Part shown: positions 57,369 to 64,000 of the stretch, one piece after another | Layout of the letters: the number at the start of each line of letters is the position of its first letter | Position numbering within the stretch: the stretch's first letter is position 1 | NCBI GenBank assembly: GCA_037957365.1 | Contig: JARHVA010000081.1 | Span: 8,437,001-8,501,000, forward strand | Source of the DNA: Torreya grandis | Taxonomy: Eukaryota; Streptophyta; Pinopsida; Cupressales; Taxaceae | DNA length: 64,000 nt | Reading direction: 5' to 3' | Notes under the pieces: model-generated | What the model was told of the DNA's origin: nothing | What the model saw: only the letters and a program-made list of their open reading frames with translations | Database searches by the model: none | Translations under genes and position numbers: made by a program

Positions 57369-60300
57369 TTGTTTTTTCTTGGAATGTTAGGGGCTTGAAT
57401 AGCGGCCCTAGACAAAAAGTAGTTTGGGATTTGGTTAAGAATCATTGTCTGGATATTCTCTTTCTTTAGGAAACTAAGGTTTCTGTGGAGTATATGTTGA
57501 GTCTTGCACCTAAGATTTGGAGGCAAGGTTTATGTCAATGTATAGGGGCACAGGGTTCTGCGAGAGGCGTGGCTTGTCTTTGGAATCCATGTAAGGTACA
57601 ACTGGTGTCCTGGATCACCTTCAGGTCTTCACTTTCTTTGGTATCCTTATGCATTGAGTCAGAAGAGTACATTCTTCTTTTGAATGTCTATGCCCCCATT
57701 GATTTCCAAGGTAAGCTTTAGGTTTGGACTAACATCCACTTAGTTCACAGGGGCTTTCCTTATTTGCCATGGATTATGGTTGGTGATTTCAATGCTATCT
57801 TGGACCTAACAAAAAAAAGGGGAGGGAATGCTAGATTGGAACCATCTTCCTCTCTGCTTTGTGACAAGATTTTGGAGCTCAACCTGGTGGATATTAAGCC
57901 TTGCAATGGGAAATTCACCTGGAATAATAAGAGGATGAGGGACAACTTTATTGCTGAGCATATTGATAGATTCATGACTTCTTGTTATTGGGTGGGCAGC
58001 TTATGGTCTTTAAGTTTTGAGATCCTTGATTGGAGAGGCTCGAACCACTAGCCAATTAAGCTTCACATTTCTTCAAATTATATGCAGAGGAAATAATCAT
58101 TCAAATTTCAACTCATGTGGCTCAGGGACCAGGCTTTGTTTGGCCAAGTTTCTGATTGGTGGAGAATTGGGAGGCCGATGACTGGTACAACAATGTATAC
58201 TTTTGATAAGCTTCTCCAATTCGTGAAGTATGAGCTCAAAAGGTGGAATACTCTGAGCTTTGGGAACATCTTTTAGGAAAAGAAAGAGGCACAAGAGGAG
58301 TTAAATATCATTACCAAAATGAGTAGAGAGGAGGGGCTATCTGAATCTTTGTTGAGGGATGAAGCGAGAGTTATTAAGAGGGTGGAAGAATGGGATTTGA
58401 TGGAGGAAATCTTTTGGAATCAAAAAGCCAGGGTCGAGTGGTTGCAGAAGGGTGACAAGAATACAACCTTCTTCTTCAACTCAGTTAGAGCCAAGCAATA
58501 TGGAAATATGATAAATTATTTGGTTTCAGACAGTAGAGAGACTATCTCTTCTACGAGGGATATGTGTAATGAAGCTGTACATTATTTTGCTTCTATTTTT
58601 AGAGAAGAAGGATAGAGGGAAATAGTTGTTGAGGATCTGATACTCTCCTATATTCCCAATTTAGTTTCTTGGGAGATGAAGGAGTAGCTGATGCATCCAA
58701 TTAACATAGAGGAGCTTAAAAAGATTGTCTTCATGATGAAAAAAGGTAAGGCAGTGGGCTCGGATGGATTTTTGATTGAATTTTTTTAGGAGTTTTGGGA
58801 AATCATCAAACTAGATCTGTTGGCTGTAGTTCAAGAGTCTCAGATTAGCAAACAAATGCTTCAGGCCTTAAACTTGGATTTTCTAGCTCTCATTCCCAAG
58901 AGAGAAGGGGTTGATCACCTAAGTCAACTCAGGCCTATTTCCCTCTACAATGTTGTCTATAAAATTATATCGAAGTTGATAGATGAAAGATTAAAAAAGT
59001 GGCTGGGGGTGCTGGTTTCAGAGGAACAAAGTGGCTTTATGGAGGGGAGGTAGATTTTAGATGGGATTGTGGTGGCTACTGAGGCTCTCCACTCCATGTC
59101 CAAATCCAGGGAGAAGGCGATGTTCATAAAGCTGGACATGTCTAAGGCATATGACAGGGTTTGGTGGTCCTTTCTTTAGAAGGTTTTGGCTGCCTTTGGA
59201 TTCGAGCAAGATTGGATCATATGGGTAATGAGCTATGTAAATTTGATTTCATTCTCTATTTTGGTTAATGGGGAGCACTCACATCTCTTTGGAGCCTTGC
59301 ATGGCCTATGGAAAGGGGATCCATTATCTCCCTACTTGTTTCTTCTTCTGGTATAAGGTCTTGGATGGTTGATTAGAAAAAAGACTGGTGAAGGTGTTAT
59401 TCAGGGATGGAGGTGGGGAGGTGACCTTCCGGTGCTTTCTCATCTTCAATTTGTGGATGATGTGGCATTGATGGGAATGGATACTATGAGGGAGGCAACC
59501 AATATTCACATTGGTTTGGATGCTTACTTGGCTGCCATGGGATAGGTAATTAATGAGGATAAGTCATCCATTTTTTTCTTCAACACTCTGCCACCCATTC
59601 AAAGAAGAGTGGCTGACATTCTTCGATTCCAAATTGGCAGCCTTCTAGTTCTTTACCTTGGTATCCCTATATCTGCTAGGAGATAGTCCAAGGAATCATG
59701 GTAGGGGATTCTAGACAAGTTTAGGGCTAAGGTGAATCACTAGACCAATAGGTGGTTGTCCTTCACCGGTCGTGTACAACTGATCCAGTATGTGGTACAG
59801 GCACTTCCTTTATACAAGTGTATGCTCTAGGTGGCACCAGTGAGTTTTGTTAAGGATCTTGATTCCCTGGAAAAATAGTTCTTATGGGTAGGTAAATTGT
59901 CTACGATGAAGTGGAGCCTGATTAGGTGGGAGGTTGTTTGCAGCCTGAAAAGGTTTGGTGGCTTGGGATTGCGACAGTCAGTCCTGGTAGGTACGGCCTT
60001 GGCAGCAAAATTGTATTGGAAATGGTGTGAGGAACAAGATTGAGTGTGGGCCAAGATCTTGTCTTATAAGTATTTTTTTAGGGTTCCTATGAAATATATC
60101 CCCAGATGTAGTTTGTCAGGTAATGGATCGGTGATCTAGGATACTCTTAAAAAAGGATTTGCTTTGTTCAAGAGAGGTCTTTTTTGGATCTATAGGGGGT
60201 AATGAGGTGTAATTCTAGCAAGATTCGTGGGATGATTTTCCCCCTCTGATTACTTAGTATCCACATTTGGATGGTCTTGCATAGAGATTTAGTGAGGTAG

Positions 60301-61667
60301 GGTGGAATAAGGTGTGTGATTACAAATCCCTCCTTCTGCATGGTCAATTGACGAAGGCAAGATGGAAGGAGCAGGAAGAGTGGCTGATTATTGGTATGGA
60401 GGCTGAGTGCACTAAGCTTCATAAGATCCTTATGGGCCACTACAGCTATGCACTCAGGGAGAGCGACTTGCTAGCTTGGTCCCCTCATCCTAAAGGGAAA
60501 TATATGGTCTCAACAGGTTACCAAGAGTTGATAGTGCAACAATATGGATCTAGAGGGGAAGTTCCATGGTGGAAAAGAGTGTGGAACAGCGTATCTTGGC
60601 CAAAGTGTAATTGTTTTATCTAGATGCTGACATGGAATCACTGCTTGACCTGGGAGAATATTAGATGGAGAGGATTTGTTGGCCCTTCACATTGCATCTT
60701 GTGTAAGGGAGCGGAGGAGGAATCATCTCATTTATTTTTTAGTTGCCCCTTCACTCTTCAGTTGTGGCACGCCTAGTGGGATGCATGGAGATGTCAATGC
60801 TTGCATGCCTCTTCTCTGGTGGAGTTTTGGTCTAGATTGGGTAGGCCACCTTTTGCTACTCACTTCCTACAAGAGGCATGGTATGCTGGACCCATTTTTA
60901 TGTTGTGGCAAGTATGGCTTGAGCGAAACTGCCAAATTTTTAGAGAGGAGAAATTGGCAATTCACCAGGTATGGAGCAGAATTATTGGAATGATACAGGA
61001 GACTGTGGAAGCTAAGAGTGAAATCATTTTGTCGCTAGAACAAGGAGATGCAAAATTGGTTAAAAGGTTAGGCATACAAAGTATCTCTCTGGCCTCTGCT
61101 TGTGTCAGGCGTGGCTGATGTGGGAAGCAAAAAATTTAGAGGAGTGGGAAATGGACGCCCCCGCCTGAAGGTTTTTTGAAAATTAACACTGATGGTTCTT
61201 CCAGAGGTAATCCTGGCCCGGTTGGGATAGGTGGGATTGGTAGGGATTCCTCTGGAGCTGTTGTTTTTATTTTTCCATCCCACATGGGAGAGCAAACGGT
61301 TAATAGGATGGAAGGATTAGTTATTCTGTATGTGTTGAAGAGAGCTTACGAGTTAGGCTAGTGAAGGGTGAAGTGTGAAGCTGACTCACAAATTTTGATT
61401 AATATGATCTGGGAGAGGAAATTTAATGATGTGAGCTAGCAACTATCCTTGATAGTGCAGTAGATATTTCAGATTAGTTCACTTATGGATTATGTGTCCT
61501 TTGCTCACGTTTGAAGGGAATGGAATGGGGCGGTAGATTGCTTGGCGAAGTGGGCTTCTAAGGATATTAATGGATGCAGGGTGGATGAATGGGTGATGTT
61601 GCCCGAGGAGGTGTGTCAGAACCTAGATAGGATTCTTAGAGAAGACAGCAATGGTGTTGGGATGTGA
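57365..61667 (+). pseudogene. LINE ORF2 (endonuclease, RT, zf-RVT, RNase H)
   Basis: The start is chosen at ATG 57365, four bases overlapping the ORF1 stop, followed directly by S-W-N-V-R-G-L-N, the endonuclease N-terminus. Endonuclease motifs continue (E-T-K-V, V-G-D-F-N-A-I-L). RT (about 58740-59700) has L-I-P-K-R-E, R-P-I-S-L-Y-N-V-V-Y-K-I-I-S-K, D-M-S-K-A-Y-D-R-V, G-D-P-L-S-P-Y-L-F and F-V-D-D-V-A-L-M (active site). zf-RVT lies near 60560-60790 (W-K-R-V-W-N, C-I-L-C-K, H-L-F). RNase H (about 61170-61600) has N-T-D-G-S-S-R-G-N-P-G, R-M-E-G and E-A-D-S. About twenty stops, mostly TAG, and one frameshift near 60197 inactivate it. Confidence 0.9.
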
Positions 61668-61794
61668 TGGTTTTCAGTGATTGGTTTCTATGGTTTTCTT
61701 GGGTTTTTGGGGCTTTGGCCCTTTGCTGTCTTGTAATCTTTTCTGAAAATTAATAAAGTTTTTACCCTTTTGATTTTTTATTTTTTATTTTAAA

Positions 61795-61806
61795 AACTAT
61801 CACAAC
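61795..61806. repeat. Right target-site duplication of the LINE
   Basis: AACTATCACAAC, identical to 55740-55751, directly after the T/A-rich LINE end. Confidence 0.95.
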
Positions 61807-63323
61807 TATTTTTCAAACATTTTAAACCCTATGATAACCCATATTAACATAGTCTATTTTTTAAGCAAAACTAAAGTACTGCAACCATACTAATAAAGTA
61901 TTCATAAATAATTGGGAACATACACTCTTATATAACAACTAGATATAGCAAAATAAAACTCAGTCCTCAAGAAACATAGATTAATCTAAACTAGTAATTG
62001 TTATACTTCTAGGGTTCATATGCATGAAATACATAAATCCTTATTGAACATAATTTTATAGTTTATAAATACCCATAAAATTATAACCATAATAATACAC
62101 CCCTATGTACATGGATATGTTAATAGACACATTAACACATATATCTCACTCTAAAAATACCATAACATATTTTAAGGTTATATTTATACCACATGTTTTT
62201 AACTCACAAGTTATATATAATAAGCAACTCGTATCTATCATAATGAAGACTTTGTTGGGTTTTATATCCTTTTCATACCTCATTAAACACTTGGGGGATT
62301 CTCAATATAATAACCACTCATAACACCTATAGTTATCAATATTCCCAAGAAAGATTTCTGAGAGGTTATTCAACCATTTAGATATCAAAAGATTGGCTAT
62401 GATTTATAATTTAAACAATCATCCCTAGTTAATTTTGAGGCCTTTATAAATACTTAAGTAAAAATTTCACTAAGAAGTATGTAACTGATCCTTTTGTTAC
62501 ATATTATATAGTGGAAACTATAAATACCCTAAGCTAGAGTATATGCATTATGTATAAATACCTCTCTTGTGATTTTGTTAACAATTCCCAATATAGTGAA
62601 AGACCTTAATTAATAGTGAGATTATATATAGTTATGTTATAGATAATTTCTTATATCTATTTACACATCCTATTAACAATATGTATTAGTTTATAAATAG
62701 ATAATGGATAATTGTGATTATTAGCAAAGCTCTAATCATCAACCTACTTTATTGTTTAATATGAGCCATTCCCTAAGTATCCATTTCATATAAGTAAAGA
62801 GAAATATTGTTTGCATACACCATATATATTTATTAATTATTGGGAACAAAAGATACAATGACGCTAATCCACAATACAATGAATTATTAATTAACACATA
62901 CTGAGAATAGTAGACTTCAATGATTTATCACATAAGACATGGGCTATGGTAGAACTATATAGTGACTCTATTTATGTGTTGCAAACATAATAATGGTGAT
63001 CCAATAATAGTCTTGGAAGAAATTTCAATGACGCCATTACTCACTTAAACAGGATAGAAAATATGATGCCATATATTTACCATAAAAGTTGAGAACAGAA
63101 TGTACAACTTTAAATGTTATGCTATGCAAGTTGGAGATGTATTTTAAGCGACACCAATATGCTTTATAAGATCAATAATACTCATTATTAATACAATGAT
63201 TCCATCACATATAACAAAGACTGAGAATAGGAGGTTCAATGCCTCACTGAATAATATATAGGTTGTCAAATTGATATAGGGCAATGCCATTTGTCTAGCA
63301 ACTGGAAATTAAGTAGTGACTCC

Positions 63324-63326
<3 letters not shown>
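61807..63326 (-). repeat. Chromovirus 5' LTR continuation with degenerate subrepeats
   Basis: AT-rich, non-coding. Related phrases recur: CTGAGAATAGTAGACTTCAATG (about 62903), GAGAACAGAATGTACAACTT (about 63092), CTGAGAATAGGAGGTTCAATG (about 63221), and ACAATGACGC, TCAATGACGCC and TAAGCGACACC. This suggests an old irregular subrepeat array inside the LTR. No gene is seen. Confidence 0.45.

Positions 63327-63401
<75 letters not shown>
63327..63401. repeat. (AT)n microsatellite
   Basis: A perfect AT/TA tract of about 75 bp. Its right border (63402) coincides with the border of homology to the 3' LTR at about 10805. Confidence 0.95.
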
Positions 63402-63405
<4 letters not shown>

Positions 63406-64000
63406 CGCATATCTATACATCTATGTACAAAGACTACAATAATTTACATTATATACTAAATTCCAGTAATGCCTTAAGAGTATTAGTAATTCAAAATACA
63501 TATAGGGATGCTAACTATGTTTTATAAACACTAAGGATTAAAATATTATAATGGATTTCCTATGCTGCATGGATATTATATATTTTTTCTATGCTACATT
63601 AGATATAATAAAACTGTGGTAAATAGTTTTCCTTTTCAATATAGTCACCGCTTAATATGTAGGTTGCATTAACCACTACTATAAACAGTAAGCATAGATC
63701 ACCAAAATCTTGTTACTAAAATCACATATATAAAGCTAATCATTATACTATGTGAAATGCCAAATTCAGTATGTTGAACATATTCTTGTTTAATGGGTAA
63801 TCTCTACGATTCATAAACATTTATAGTGGATTTATATTTCATAATTAAATATGCATCCCAAACCCTTTAAAATATACATACCTTTCATAGATAGTTTCAA
63901 CCCATAATTTTTTCGTGATCATACACTAGAATTGAAAACATTGCCTACATGGCAAATAGAGTTGAAAATCTTCTTCTATGTTTCCCCTTTTTCTCCTTCT
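63402..64000 (-). repeat. Chromovirus 5' LTR segment matching the 3' LTR
   Basis: Aligns collinearly with 10805-11430. Shared words include ATATACTAAATTC, TATGTTTTATAAACACTAA and TTGTTTAATGGGTA. Differences are mostly transitions and small indels. The LTR start lies beyond the window. Confidence 0.8.

Larger units (their letters stand above)
55752..61794 (+). mobile_element. L1-like LINE, nearly full length
   Basis: About 6.04 kb with 5' UTR (55752-56018), ORF1, ORF2 and 3' UTR, bounded by an exact 12-bp duplication. It is clearly richer in GC than its surroundings. The start AAGTTGGGAAAATGG is followed by a short GC-rich leader containing an inverted repeat (AGCTAGGGC / GCCCTAGCT). AATAAA at 61751-61756 precedes the end. 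The end is T-rich (TTTTTTATTTTTTATTTTAAA) rather than a poly(A) run. It is inactive because of stops and a frameshift in ORF2. Confidence 0.95.
54698..64000 (-). repeat. 5' LTR of the chromovirus, interrupted by a LINE and cut by the window end
   Basis: The minus-strand LTR ends at about 54698 beside the PBS and begins beyond 64000. The LINE with its duplication accounts for 6055 bp. The rest, about 3.2 kb in window, would make an LTR of roughly 4 kb by extrapolation from the 3' LTR start. 63402-64000 matches 10805-11430. 54698-55739 and 61807-63326 have no counterpart I could find beside the 3' LTR, so either that copy is truncated or other insertions lie in this one. Confidence 0.6.

Noticed and set aside
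57218..60440. Several minus-strand open frames of 60-102 codons
   Set aside because: Shadows of LINE ORF1 and ORF2, which show the motifs on the plus strand.
55752..61794. Fungal RIP as the cause of the TAG-rich stops
   Set aside because: The element families (DUF4283 LINE, Tat-type with second RNase H) are plant ones, and the affected sites look like CAG/CTG rather than general CpA.
63291..63527. Poly-(Tyr-Ile) frame
   Set aside because: Product of the (AT)n microsatellite.
1..64000. tRNA, rRNA or organelle-derived DNA
   Set aside because: No cloverleaf or rRNA core sequences and no plastid or mitochondrial genes were recognised on reading; the tRNA-like strings are primer-binding sites.

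Overview
The window is plant nuclear DNA built almost entirely of old, nested transposable elements. I recognise no intact host gene, tRNA or rRNA. The element families fix the kingdom: Ty3/gypsy chromovirus, Ty3/gypsy Tat-type elements with two RNase H domains, and an L1-like LINE with a DUF4283/CCHC ORF1. The low GC, very long elements, heavy decay and strongly diverged LTR pairs suggest a seed plant with a very large, slowly purged genome. A gymnosperm is my guess, but the sequence does not decide it.

Layout. 1-10.8 kb: decayed sequence with short repeats, a possible plant-mobile-domain relic (minus strand, about 4.85-5.1 kb), isolated splice-like exons, a possible LTR at about 8.75-9.96 kb and a (TG)n tract. 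10.8-64 kb: one chromovirus on the minus strand, broken open by later insertions. Its 3' LTR lies at 10805-12282, the tail of its chromodomain at 12391-12443, the rest of pol and gag at 50234-54460, its primer-binding site at 54684-54695, and its 5' LTR runs from 54698 past the window end.

The chromodomain is split by a 37.8-kb minus-strand Tat-type insertion (12444-50233) with a near-perfect 5-bp target duplication (CCAAG/CCGAG). That insertion carries three LTRs (12444-13638, 16160-17377, 49016-50233). Its 3' untranslated part is in turn split by a 15.2-kb plus-strand Tat-type element (18485-33723, TSD ATAAG, LTRs of about 1.4 kb). The unsplit version of this site survives in the truncated internal copy at 14737-14741. 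The minus-strand integrase is broken by a 619-bp GC-rich insert ending in a hexanucleotide tail (36395-37013, TSD GAGGA). A probable orphan LTR full of tandem hairpins (about 40060-42235) sits between protease and RT. The 5' LTR of the chromovirus is interrupted by a near full-length LINE (55752-61794) with a perfect 12-bp TSD.

All element genes are pseudogenes. In the LINE most premature stops are TAG at positions where the family has Gln (CAG) or Trp in CTGG, the pattern expected from deamination of CHG-methylated cytosines. Inferred order of events: chromovirus; then the three-LTR Tat element; then the plus-strand Tat element and the 619-bp insert; the LINE, best preserved, is probably late.
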